This document shows positions 10,443-20,949 of a stretch of 64,000 bases of DNA, in pieces. The stretch comes from Maratus speciosus (taxonomy: Eukaryota > Arthropoda > Arachnida > Araneae > Salticidae). Below the pieces are notes generated by a model. The model was not told the origin of the DNA. It was given only the letters and a program-made list of their open reading frames with translations, and did not search any database. The stretch is taken from positions 510,617,100-510,681,099 of the forward strand of contig OZ010792.1 of assembly GCA_963932465.1 (NCBI GenBank). The letters run 5' to 3'. Every line of letters begins with the position of its first letter. The stretch's first letter is position 1. The position numbers were made by a program, and so were the translations under genes.

Positions 10443-10867
10443 TAACCAAAAATATCGCGTGCTTTCGCTTTCTTTGCTTTAGGAAGACTGAGAGAACTTT
10501 GAGGTTTCTTTCGTTTTTTATTCCTCTGACCTGATCCAATCATAGATTTCACTTTAACTGCCGCCTTGTCTGTCAGATTTTTCCCTGCTTCCCTAAATCG
10601 TCGTTTAGCTGCTGTTTTAATATTATCACCTTGCGAAATATCGTTTAATACATCTACACCTGTATGAAATAACTGTTTTCCGACGGCTTTGGCACTTGAT
10701 TTAAATAAAGGTACAGCTGCGCGGAAAAGTGAGCGAAAAAGTCCTCCGAAACCATATCCTTTCTGAAAAGTAGTTCCTTGATAATAGTTCAATCCACTAC
10801 CTGTCTGATGTGTATAATAATCTTCGAAAGATTGGTTGCAGCATTGGTGAGGTACAAGTACAAGCAT
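10442..10867 (-). CDS. pVI-like small capsid/membrane-lytic protein
   Basis: An intact 141-residue protein. It has a Gly/Tyr-rich N-terminus and an amphipathic stretch (GGLFRSLFRAAVPLFKSSAK). A basic helical region and a Lys/Arg-rich tail of nuclear-localisation type (RNKKRKKPQ) follow. A candidate adenain cleavage motif of the (M/I/L)xGxG type, MIGSG, precedes the tail. Composition and neighbours fit the internal lytic/minor capsid protein resembling adenovirus pVI. It overlaps both neighbours by one base through TAATG junctions (10,867 and 10,442). Homology to pVI itself is not demonstrated. Confidence 0.6.
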   Translation of the reverse strand: MLVLVPHQCCNQSFEDYYTHQTGSGLNYYQGTTFQKGYGFGGLFRSLFRAAVPLFKSSAKAVGKQLFHTGVDVLNDISQGDNIKTAAKRRFREAGKNLTDKAAVKVKSMIGSGQRNKKRKKPQSSLSLPKAKKAKARDIFG

Positions 10868-11667
10868 TATGAAAGATATTTTTGACGAAAATGTAGTTTC
10901 ACAATCAACTTCCCGCGATAGAATGACACTAGACGTCCCGTGTGCGTCCTTATAACAGTTTCAATCGTTTGAAAATTTTTTCGAGTCACTGGTATGTAAT
11001 GAGGTCTGTCAAACACTTCATGAATCATATCTCCGTCTTCCCCTTTAACAGGAATCACTCGCAACAAGGGTGCAACTGTATCTCCAACAATCTGAGGCTC
11101 TACAATATCACTGTACAGGTAGAGTAATTTAAAATCGGCGTGTGGGTCAGCGATAAAGGGACTTTCAAAAGTTGACGAAGGAGCTGAAACATTTGAGACT
11201 ACTTCACCTGGTGGGAATCCTAAACATTCAGCTAAACCAGATAAAAATTTTAATTGTGCATATTTCTTCAAAGAAACTTTCACTTTTTTAGTGTGTTTGT
11301 TGTAGCTAATTGAAATTCTATCGTTGAATTTTTGATAGTTTATCACTTTAATGATATCATTCGGAGATTCATAATATCCTGAAGGAATTCGAGTTTTTTT
11401 CGTGTCACTATCATCATGTTCATATTCGTTACCGTTTCTAGGTCTTCCATCAGCCAATTCTAAACTGTTACCTAACACATATTCATACTCGTTACCGTAT
11501 TCCGTAATATTACGCCATGTATGAGGGTAAATCAATTCTGTTAAACCAACCTCCCATTCACCTTTCAAATCTAGAGGCATAGGTAATCTAGTAAAATAAT
11601 GAGAAATTTTGTTTTCTGGAAAATAGTTCATTGAACTGTCAGAAGGTAACGTAACGTAGAACGACAT
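10867..11667 (-). CDS. Penton-like minor capsid protein (single jelly roll)
   Basis: An intact 266-residue protein starting MSFYVTLPSDSSMNYFPENK. The N-terminal segment KGEWEVGLTELIYPHTWRNI and a C-terminal beta-rich region ending in basic residues are characteristic of the minor capsid (penton-base-like) protein found between integrase and capsid genes of arthropod Polintons. It is predicted to form the vertex capsomer with the major capsid protein. It starts 37 bases after the integrase stop, and its own stop shares a base with the next start codon. Confidence 0.75.
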   Translation of the reverse strand: MSFYVTLPSDSSMNYFPENKISHYFTRLPMPLDLKGEWEVGLTELIYPHTWRNITEYGNEYEYVLGNSLELADGRPRNGNEYEHDDSDTKKTRIPSGYYESPNDIIKVINYQKFNDRISISYNKHTKKVKVSLKKYAQLKFLSGLAECLGFPPGEVVSNVSAPSSTFESPFIADPHADFKLLYLYSDIVEPQIVGDTVAPLLRVIPVKGEDGDMIHEVFDRPHYIPVTRKNFQTIETVIRTHTGRLVSFYRGKLIVKLHFRQKYLS

Positions 11668-11704
11668 GATTATAAATGATCATTCGCTGTAAAAATTGTG
11701 GGTT

Positions 11705-12743
11705 TTATAGAGAAAATAAATTTGAAGAGGGTATCCACTGATTAAATTTAGAAGGATAACCTTTAAACTTAACTTGATATTCGAGTTGCCCTTTTCTTTT
11801 ACGTTTTTTCAGTATTTTTATAATATCAAAATGGTTTTTAGGTTGAACTTTTTGTAATTCTTCTGCATAAAAAGTTCCTTCAATAGGTTCGTCTAACAAA
11901 TCTTTGATTCTGTAAACTGGTGGAATTCTCGTTACACACTCTGTCACTAAAAACAGTTCTTCTGTCCAATTTGTTTCATATCCTTTTTCGAAAGTCATTT
12001 TATGTTTAGAAACACGTACTAAGTCTCCTGAATTAAAAACGCAAGGTTTTCTTTTCAACTTAGACATACCTCCGTAAATAGAAAACCCCACTTCGCTTTC
12101 ATTATCCATATTCACTTCACTTGGTGTTCTCTTAATAGTAGTGTGGTAGGTGTGATTATAACTATCTAAAAATTGATCCAACACGTCAATATATCTATAG
12201 GTGTGATGTGCTGTAAAATATTTCCACATTTTAGTTTTCAGGGTGCGATTAAATCTTTCCACTACACAAGCTTTCGTGTTGTTAAAAGTTCTAAAAAATC
12301 GAACACCTTGTTGTTTTAGAAACTTCTGTAAACGGGAATTTAAAAATTCTTTACCCGCATCAGTATTCAAATACTTTGGTTTTCGTGTTGCGAAAATGGA
12401 TTCAAACACTGCTACTATATCTTCGGCACGTTTCGATTTCAAAGGATAAGCCCATGCATACTTAGAAAAAATATCGATGCAAGTTAAAATGTATCGAAAC
12501 CCGTCATTAAATTTCTGTAAAGAAGTTAGATCTACTAAATCTGCTTGCCACTGCTGATCTATAGAATATACAATCACTCGATTTGTTTGAAATTTTCTAC
12601 GTACAGGTTTATGTGTAAGCATCAACGTCTTCCAACCAAGATTTAATTTTTTTCTTAGATATCTTGCCTTGAGCTGCTCGATGATTAGCGTCCACTCCTC
12701 CAAAACTTGCAATTTGCCTTGGATCTTGATAACTTTTCTCCAT
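11705..12743 (-). pseudogene. Polinton retroviral-type integrase with chromodomain, frameshifted
   Basis: The DDE integrase joins the element's ends to target DNA. In the main frame (residue 1 at 12,712) the catalytic residues are Asp58 (WQADLVDL), Asp118 (LNTDAGKEF) and Glu152 (VVERFNRT). A C-terminal chromodomain covers about residues 295-335 (EYQVKFKGY...FNQWIPSSNL) and would direct integration to marked chromatin. The natural N-terminus starts at the ATG at 12,743 (MEKSYQDPRQIASFGG) in another frame and joins the main frame near 12,607-12,618. One frameshift therefore disables the gene. It is the gene nearest the right terminal repeat and reads inward, as usual for Polintons. Confidence 0.85.
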
Positions 12744-13030
12744 AATAAGACCTCACAGGGTAAAATTATCGGTATCGTTAAAATTAAAAATAAAATCCAC
12801 TGCTATTCTATCAACTTTAGTAAAAATATAAACAACTAAAAAGACAATACACATCAATACACAAGCACATAAACCACTGATCACTTCACCGTTTAAAATC
12901 ATTTTAAAAAATAATTTCGAAAAACATTGATTTATATAGTTCTAAAAATGGCCGTTTAGAGAGGGGATGTACGTTTTAGGGAGGGAATGTCTGTTAAAGA
13001 GAGGTATTGACTGTGTTGAGAGGTGATATT
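12744..13030 (-). promoter_or_regulatory. Subterminal region upstream of integrase
   Basis: Non-coding sequence between integrase and the terminal repeat. It contains repeated gagaggg/gggaggg-type motifs at about 12,955-13,025, close to the terminal repeat. It is the expected location for the promoter of the minus-strand cluster, but I see no clear TATA box. Confidence 0.4.
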
Positions 13031-13197
13031 TGAATAGAGGATCGTTCACCCCTCATGCTATAGCAGAACTTTATTTTTCCCGCTAGGCGGCGGTGTCGCA
13101 GGGGGTGTGGGACAGGAGGGGGGACGGAGGAGGGACGGGATCGGAGGCGGCACGGTCCCGCATCCTGCTGTCCCAGAACTCTTATTTTCCTACTACT
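13031..13197. repeat. Polinton terminal inverted repeat, integrase end
   Basis: About 167 bp, matching 28,218-28,406 in the same orientation apart from two small indels. It is GC-rich with short gggacggagg-type subrepeats and ends ...cctactact, so the element terminus read outward-in begins AG. It is followed by the 6-bp duplication ggtgtt at 13,198-13,203. Confidence 0.9.
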
Positions 13198-13470
13198 GGT
13201 GTTTTAAACCGAATTTCCGCGCGAAGGGAGAAAGAGCACTCAAGAGCGGGCGAAAAACGGGTTTGTTACGTGATCGAATTCGCTGATAACTCAATATGTA
13301 ATTGATTGATAAAAAATTGAAAAAAACAGTCCAATTCCTAATTGCTTTCATGGCCAGACTTTACAATTTTATACCTTTCCGTTAAAAAATGAATTTGTAA
13401 ATATGTTAAAACGTTTTGTGTTTGTTGAGCAGAGCAGTTAAGAACAGCCTTAATTAGAACAAGAAATATT
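13198..13470. repeat. Right half of the target repeat interrupted by the Polinton
   Basis: About 250 bases match, in reverse complement, 52,930-53,182, where the same repeat is uninterrupted. The match starts at the target-site duplication, so the Polinton landed inside a copy of this repeat. The left half of the same target copy lies inverted at 28,407-28,450. Confidence 0.85.
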
Positions 13471-13930
13471 AATTTTTTCGTTTTGGTTTGTTTTCAAAAT
13501 CTAGCTTTCAGGCAATGGCTGCCATGGAAACGACTTCTTGTAAAAATGCTTTTTTTTTTCATCATGTGTTTTTCAACATTTCTCGTATTTAAATTCTTAT
13601 ACGTCAAGAGCCGTTAAAGATAAGTGGTTCAAACTTGGAACATGCCCTTTTCAATTGTTTTACTTTAATTTTGATTCAGCATATTTTTAAAAAAATATTT
13701 ACTTTTGAAAGTATAATTTTTTTTTTAAACTGCACCATTTTTTTTTCGTTAAATATTTTTAATTTTTGTTAATTAGTATTTTTAAAAATGCTGAATCCAA
13801 ATTAAAACTTATATGTTTCTCTTTTTAATTAAATGAAAAAAAATTGCAATTCTATTAATAATATTTCAATTTATAACGATTTTAAATTACCCCACTTTTT
13901 TAATAAATTTTAAATTAAATATATATGAGA
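13471..13930. other. AT-rich stretch, nothing recognised
   Basis: Poly-T and poly-A rich sequence without a credible ORF. It may continue the target repeat beyond 13,470, but the uninterrupted copy diverges there. Confidence 0.4.
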
Positions 13931-13931
13931 A

Positions 13932-14262
13932 TTGAATATTTCCAACTGAGCGAAAAAATGCCCAGGCTGGGAATCGAACCCAGATCCTTGGCTTACAAGG
14001 CCAATGCTTTTCCATTTAAGCTAACTGGGCCGACAACCAGCCAGCATATTTCGCTCAGAAAACCTTATTGGTAATAACATCTGGTCTGTCATGTAGACAG
14101 CTCAACAGAATAAACCGCAGATAAAGGAACTCCATATAAACGATGGATACGTAGATGAACTATTATTTTAACACAATCAAATGCATTTTTTCGCTCAGTT
14201 GGAAATATTCAATTCGTATGATATCTTTACCAATCAGTTTGATTGTGTTAAAATAATAGTTT
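13932..14262 (-). mobile_element. tRNA-carrying inverted-repeat element
   Basis: The element is flanked by a 12-bp direct repeat tatatatgagaa (ending 13,931 and 14,273). It contains a perfect 33-bp inverted repeat (about 13,930-13,962 and 14,184-14,216, motif ccaactgagcgaaaaaatgc). A second, interleaved 23-24-bp inverted repeat (14,157-14,180 and 14,238-14,261) lies on its right. One arm abuts the tRNA-like gene directly. Length about 330 bp, no protein. It may be a SINE-like or MITE-like family that captured a tRNA gene. Confidence 0.65.
13960..14030 (-). tRNA. tRNA-Thr(UGU)-like gene
   Basis: The 71-nt minus-strand sequence folds as a full cloverleaf. The acceptor stem has six of seven pairs, the D stem is GCTT/AAGC, and the anticodon stem TTGGC/GCCAA is perfect. 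The anticodon loop is CTTGTAA (anticodon UGU), the variable loop has four bases, and the T arm is CTGGG-TTCGATT-CCCAG. The A box (TAGCTTAAATGG) and B box (GGTTCGATTCC) are both present, so RNA polymerase III transcription is possible. It lies inside an inverted-repeat element, so it may be a transposon passenger or SINE head and not a working tRNA gene. Confidence 0.7.
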
Positions 14263-14273
14263 ATATATGAGAA

Positions 14274-15392
14274 GTTATATCATGTGATTTTGTTTAAAAA
14301 TGATATGGTTAACCATCACAAAAAAATTCAGAATTTTAACTCAATAAATAAAAATTGTTTGAAAATGTGTCCCGGACCCCCTTAAAGGCCCTGTTAAATA
14401 CAATTTATTGAGTTCCCATTGTTTGTATGCATAATACCCGAATGGAGAATTCTTTGTCGCCGTTCTCTTTAGAAATGTACAGCGTGAATTTCTTCAGTGA
14501 ATTTACAAATAAATTTTTCGATGAAATGTATATGAAATAAGATATAGTTTTGTGTTTAAGATGGCTTTATTTTCTTAATTGCTTCATATTGATAAGCTAC
14601 ATTTCTGCTGTTTACCAGGAATATTTTCAACTGAATGCTAAATTCTTTTAAAAGTTCTTTTGATGAAATTTCTCCTCGAACTTCTTTTTGATTTCTTTGC
14701 TGACTTTTCCTTACCTATTATATAATAAATAACATTTTATACACCGATTTGCTTAAAAATACTCTTTTATTTTCATCCAAAGCATTAAATTTTCAACACA
14801 AAATATCTTTTCTACAAGTTTTTAAAAATAATAGAACAATTTTCTCACATAAGAATTATTTTCTCAAATGAGGGAGTGACTAGTGAGGGAATGATAAAAT
14901 GTACATTATTAACTTTTAAAATTTGTACTCATAAAGTAAATTAAAAAAAAAAATGTTCATGTTCATTGTTCAATGTACATGTTCTCAAATTATCTCTTCA
15001 GGTAAAACTAAACTACCCATTAATACATTTATAGGAAATAAATTATTTTTATAAATTTAAATGAGGGAAGGATAACATCATTTTAACATTTGCTCACTAT
15101 TTCTATTGCATTATTACTTACATGCTGAAGTATTTCTCCAGGATAGCAGAAAATTGATTTACAGTCAGGTAAGGCCATGTGCTCAGCACATGTGTAATGT
15201 TTCAGTCTACAGTAGTACCACTTATTTCAAATATCCAGAATTTTTAATGAGTGAGGGAGTGATCTGAAATATGAGTTGCAAACTTTTTTGCCAAATAAAA
15301 ATTCCATGCACAGACCGAAAAAAATAATGTAATACATAGAAATAATACTTTATGTGTTCATATTAAAAGACAGAAGTCAGACTAGAAAAATA
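14274..15392. other. AT-rich region, no gene recognised
   Basis: It holds scattered short direct repeats of a gagggagtga/gagggaatga type (near 14,873, 14,885, 15,062, 15,250) and otherwise AT-rich sequence. No ORF, splice pattern or repeat family that I can name. Confidence 0.4.
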
Positions 15393-16161
15393 CAGTCAAA
15401 CTTCCCTTTAAGGAAATCCCTATTTAACGAAGTTTTCTACTTAACGAAATTTTCTGATGAACCTTGACTTTGAGTACCATTAGCATGCAAATTAATCTCC
15501 ATATTACGAAAAATATATTCTGTATAACGAAGTTTATTCCGCTTTCGTGCGTGTACACAACATTTAAACAGAGAGGTTGTTGTTGTAGGAATTTATTTCA
15601 GCGGATTGTATGAAAATGAAATTATTTATATATTTAATCATTTCCATTTAAAAGAAGAAATGCTAAAAGCCTTCGATGCAATAAGGGGATTCCAGTTTCA
15701 CAAAACTGTTTGTTACAGGTGAATTGTTCGGATACTTACATAAGTGTATGAACAGTGTATTTTATATATATATATATATATATATAATAAACCTGTACAA
15801 AGTTATATTTACAGACTTTTTTAAAAATAAGAATTTGAAATACTGAGAAAAAAGAGAAAAAATACGTTACGTTTCAGTTTTTTTTTCTTTTTTTTAAAAA
15901 ACTTCTGTTTATTATGTGTTTTTCTAGACATTATTCTAATTAAATTTTTCTCCTGTTTCTACACTGCATAAAACAAAAGTTACTGCCCGACTTAAAATAC
16001 ATTTTTCCAATATTTCAATTTTAGATGTACTTTTGCATTTTATGCATGTGTATTTTATTATACAAATTCATTAATATGAGTTGATTTCTATTTAACGAAT
16101 TTTCTTCATAACGAAGTGTTTAAGTGGAACGACGAGACTTCGATAAATGGAAGTTTCACTG
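15393..16161. mobile_element. pogo/Tigger-like MITE
   Basis: Terminal inverted repeats CAGTCAAACTTCC (left) and the complement of CAGTGAAACTTCC (right) are flanked by TA, the usual target duplication of the Tc1/mariner/pogo group. Subterminal sequence on both sides repeats the ttaacgaa/taacgaag motif typical of pogo-like elements. About 770 bp and no transposase. A (TA)n run lies at about 15,762-15,786. Confidence 0.65.
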
Positions 16162-19110
16162 TATAAATATTTTAGTAAGAAATGCTATTTTTTATATTTT
16201 TAGGTGGCATGTAAACTGTCACCATTTGATTGATTCTAAATGTTAAAACTATAGAGTTTTATAGCGTAATGCTATATTATATTATTATTGTTTTGAAATT
16301 ATTTAAATTTCCCGTATAGTTTAATTGGGTATGGTCGTAGAATATATTGTAATCATTCTATAAACATTTGTATTTATTTAATATTTATAAGAATAATGAA
16401 ATATAATATGGTATTTTTATATTAGGATTTGTTGGAATATAGCAGTTGGTATATTATGAATGAATTAACTTATAATAGCATAAGCTTTGACATTTTGTTC
16501 ATATTAGTTTCAAGTTAATATCATAGATGGCAGCACTAAAATTTAAATTGGATTCTGTCTGATGCTTCGAATAGAGTAATAATATCAATTTTTAACACTA
16601 GGTGGAGCTTAATGCTGGCTATTTGCGATTTTGTAAACTTATAGTTTTGGTAATTTTTACTTTAGTTAAGAAATTTAAAAAAAAATTTAAAGTGTTAAGA
16701 GGTAATTCACTTATTATGTAATTTTTTTCTATTTATATTATTTTAATTGCATTTATCACGGTATTTCAAAATAGATTAACTGTTTACATTAGGTTTTAAA
16801 ATCTATGTTAACTTAACTGTAAAAATAACCTTAAACTTATCGTGTTTTGGATACCATGTGCTGATGTGTACTTGGATAAAATTACTGGGATTTTATTAGG
16901 TATTTAGTGTAATATTACTATTTTTCATTGCTATTAATTAATTATTTAAAAGGTTGTATTGCTTTTTCCATTTCATAGCATTTAATTTTATTCTGTTTTC
17001 AGTTTGAAACTATTCTTTTGGTTATATTGGTCGTTTGAGTACAGGAGAAAATTTTTTTTTCAGCTTTTAGCTTTTTTTCTCACAGAAAACAACTGATTTT
17101 GCTTATATAATTGAATTCTGTACTCTTGAAAACGTAATTCAATATATAAGCTTTTCAATTATTTTTATCGAAATCCATATTCTTCTTTTTTTTCGTTATT
17201 ATTCATTCTTGTTATATAGTACAAGGGACTTTATTTTATACATAGTAGCTTGTTTATTATGTTTTTGGTATCCATTCAGTGTGTTTGGGGACACTGTATT
17301 GTTGTAAATTCATTCATACTATCACAAATATTGATGGTGGTCAGTAATGTTTAATTAATGGTTATATATATATATTCTTCACCGATCATATAGTATGGTG
17401 AAATAATACTAATGAGGAAAATATATCTAATTACAGTTTTCTCCTCATACAATTGCAGGTAAAAATAAGAAAAAATAAAAATAATTGAGCTTCTTAAAGA
17501 TAAAAAGAGACAATTTGTTATTGAGGATTTTTATTTATTTATTTATTTTGATACAATTTTGAAAAGGAAATCTTTTGTGAAACAAGTCAAAAGCTCAACT
17601 AATCAATGAATCATTCATATAATAAGAGTATAAAGAAACTCCTATATCAAGAACAAAGACGTTTACAAATGAGGCAGTTTTTATGCAAATGACAAATCAA
17701 GGTAAAAACTGCTAGGAAATTATTGATATTATAAATTGAGTGACACACTGAATTAATCTGACATCATCTCACTTTGCATTGATTGTATGAATGTAAATGA
17801 TTCTTTCATTCTATCTCCAGCATTTTTTTTTATTTATACACGAGTGCGCGTTAGATATTTATTTTACCAATACTTGATTTGCGATTATTTTTACTCGATT
17901 CTTGTTCACCGAATCAAAAAGATTTGAAAAAAAGTACTTCCGGCCTGTACCGGGAGGAAAAGGTAGCTTCCACATTTCTTGTTTTCAAGAATTTAGCTAA
18001 TTTTATTCAAACTCAAGAAGCTGCATGGAGTCCGATTATAGAAGATTTCCAGTTTTCGTAAGTATTGAATTTTAATGGAAATTTGAAAAAATTAACTATC
18101 GCCAAGTTGGCTTCGTTCATAGCGACCTATTTTTGTAGCCAAATTTGGTGATATTTCACCAAATATTGCCGGGCTTGGCGAGAATTTGATGCTGACGGTT
18201 AATAACATGCACTTTTAAGCGTATGAGAGTAGGAACAATGGTTGGTTACAGCAATGAAAGAAAATTTTCGAGATACTGGGTTCAATAAAACTCATAAATT
18301 GAACCTGCTTATGGAGAAATACCTTATTTTTAATCTGCTATCTTGTTTTAAAAAGTCAGCCACCGTAGAATTTCAAACTGCTATAGCTGAGCCATTTTCT
18401 TTTAGATAGAAACGAATCATAAAATGCTCCGGAATAATTAATTCTATGGGCGCCGAATACTTAAGGGAAAATAACTTTTAGGATTTCTTTTCTTTTCTTT
18501 TCTTTTTAACCATTTGGAAAAATGGTTAATGTCCTCAGTCAGGGTAAGAAATCAAAAACATATCTGAAGCGTTTTATTGGTTGAATCCGCATTTTATTCG
18601 TTTTCTAATTGGTCTATACAGTAATCTGTATTTTCCCTTTACTTTCAACAGAGATGGATACTTCTGTTGCCACTATGACAAAAAAGTAATAAAAACTACA
18701 AAAAAAAAATTAATAACTCAGAAACAAATTGAGATACAGCTTTCAAACAAATTGCATTTAAAAGTACATTTCTTTCTCTATATGACGGTGTAAAAACTAA
18801 AAAGTAATATTGTGTGATGTTTAGAAGTTTAAAAATTAAACTTCATTTAAAATTGGTCCAGGAATATTAATGTTTAATCCATGGCGTACGTAATGTATGA
18901 CCAGCTCCGTAGAAGTTTAAAAATTTACAGTACCGAAAAATGTAATCCATGGCGTACGTAATGTAGGATCAGCTCCGTGCGACTTTTTATGTCTTAAATT
19001 TTAGTCTTTGAAAAAATCATTTTCTAAATGGTCGTTGTAATTTGTTAAATTGCATTTATTTATTTATTTATTTATTATACATCTTTTTGAATTTGAAATC
19101 TTTAACTGGA
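16162..19110. other. AT-rich region without recognisable genes
   Basis: No credible coding region. It includes a small palindrome at about 18,140-18,170 (ccaaatttggtgatatttcacc). A direct repeat of about 37 bases (aatccatggcgtacgtaatg...cagctccgt) starts near 18,876 and again near 18,946. A tttatttattta run lies near 19,056. The rest looks like old repeat debris. Confidence 0.4.
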
Positions 19111-20805
19111 TGCAATTTTGAAAGTTCCGAATAACAATTTTTCGTGATGAGTCTCTGAAAATCAGATTAAATTAAAATTTGACGCCGTTACGGAAAGATT
19201 CGATGCTTTTATAGAAAGAGAGGAAACACTGTTCGATAACTTTTATCAGAATAACAATACATGACAATTATACCTATTTACAGATGAAAGGGACTTCGTA
19301 AGTGTGCAGAGCAGAGCCTTAGCATAGGCAGCGTTAGTGATGGACGATTCTGGAAAATTTGAAAATCGACATCGTATAACACAGAATCGATCACAATAAG
19401 AATCGATGCCCAAATTCTAGAATCGATATTTCGATGTTCACAGGTAAGATCAAAAATAGTAATTCCAAAACGTAGCTAATCAGCAGGGTCGTAACGACTA
19501 CCTCTCACCCCTCACCCTCATTTATGGGGGCCCTAGACAATGTCAGGGGTCCAGAAGTAAGCTACCTTTGAGTCGAATAATAAGGATTTTTGACTTTTAA
19601 AATTATTATTTTTAAGATGTAATTTTAATAATAATTCATATTATATTTATTTTTTAAGAAAGATCTCGGTCAGATAAAAAAAAAGATGTACTTTCTACTC
19701 TTATTTCCTTCAACCAAACAAATGGGGACTTACTTCTTATAAACGTTATTCTTCTTAAAAATGTGCAGATGAGCGAAATTTTGAAGGCTCTAAATTTATT
19801 TAAAAAGTTAAATGGTTTTTCAGTCTTTTTAGGTCCTTCTATAAGCGTGGGGGAAATGCAATTATTGCAAATCTTCTTTCAAAATAGCTGTGATGTTGTA
19901 ATTAACCAATCATCACATGCCACATACTAATTATCCCCCAATGAATAAGCAAAATTCTCTATTTAATAATACATTAAACTAAAATTTATTTCCCTTTTTA
20001 AAATATATATTTCCTTATCTCATTTACAGTTTATAAATGTCTTTCTCTTTAATGTTTACCAAATTTTCAGCTGTTAACAACAAAAAAAAGTTCTCATCCT
20101 AGAATCATTAACAGTGAAATAACATACTTTTCTCTGGTTAACAAATAAATAAAAATATATCCTTTGATTCTATGGGGATTTTTTCCAGCAGTAATCTAAA
20201 AACTCTAAACAGTTATTGACTCATTCGCTGACAGTGTCGGACATGGAACATGAATCTGGAAATATCATGATTTTCTTTCTTTTCTTTTCTTTCTTTTTTT
20301 TTTCTTTTTTCTTTTTTTTTTTTTTTTTTTGGTAATAGCGTTCTCGTTCTTATACTAGAACAGAAAAACAGGACTTCTGTGATCATTTTGTTTATGAAAA
20401 AACAAAGAAAAAGAAATAGGATAGAGTCATAACAGGCAGATGCCTCACTTATTTATTGAAACCACGAGAATCTGAAAGATTAATGATTACGAAAGTAGTA
20501 ATTAAATTGCTTTTACTTAAATAAAAGGCTTTTTAGCAGAGATAAAAAGATAAATACTAAATTTCTTTCAGAAATATAAACAGATTTTAGATATTAACGC
20601 AGCTTAAAAGGCATTAACAACACAACATATTTTGATAAATTTTATTTGATATAAATTTGATATATTTTGATAAATTTGCTACTAATAAGTCACTTCCTAT
20701 ATTTAAAGAAATATTCTTTTACTTTTTTCATACGAGAGTAAATAAAATTTTACAGTTTAAAAAAGAATAAGTCCGAGCCTGAAGGCTGGTATAAAATCGA
20801 CCTAA
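19110..20805. mobile_element. Degraded hAT-like element copy
   Basis: Segments match the better-preserved element at 39,849-41,423 in the same orientation. Examples are the tgcctcacttatttattgaaacc stretch (about 20,440 and 41,050) and the gcctgaaggctggtat end (about 20,778 and 41,360). The interior is rearranged and contains a pyrimidine run at 20,276-20,330. No transposase frame is left. Confidence 0.6.
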
Positions 20806-20949
20806 AACAAAAGACTTCGGTCATCTGAATGTTAAATTTACAATGGTTGCTTATGCTTTTTTTTTTTTTTTTCGTTGGTTTTTAGATGCCACAAATTTAC
20901 TAAAATCTAATTTATAATCATATAAAGCAATGATTTTTTTTCTAAGTTT

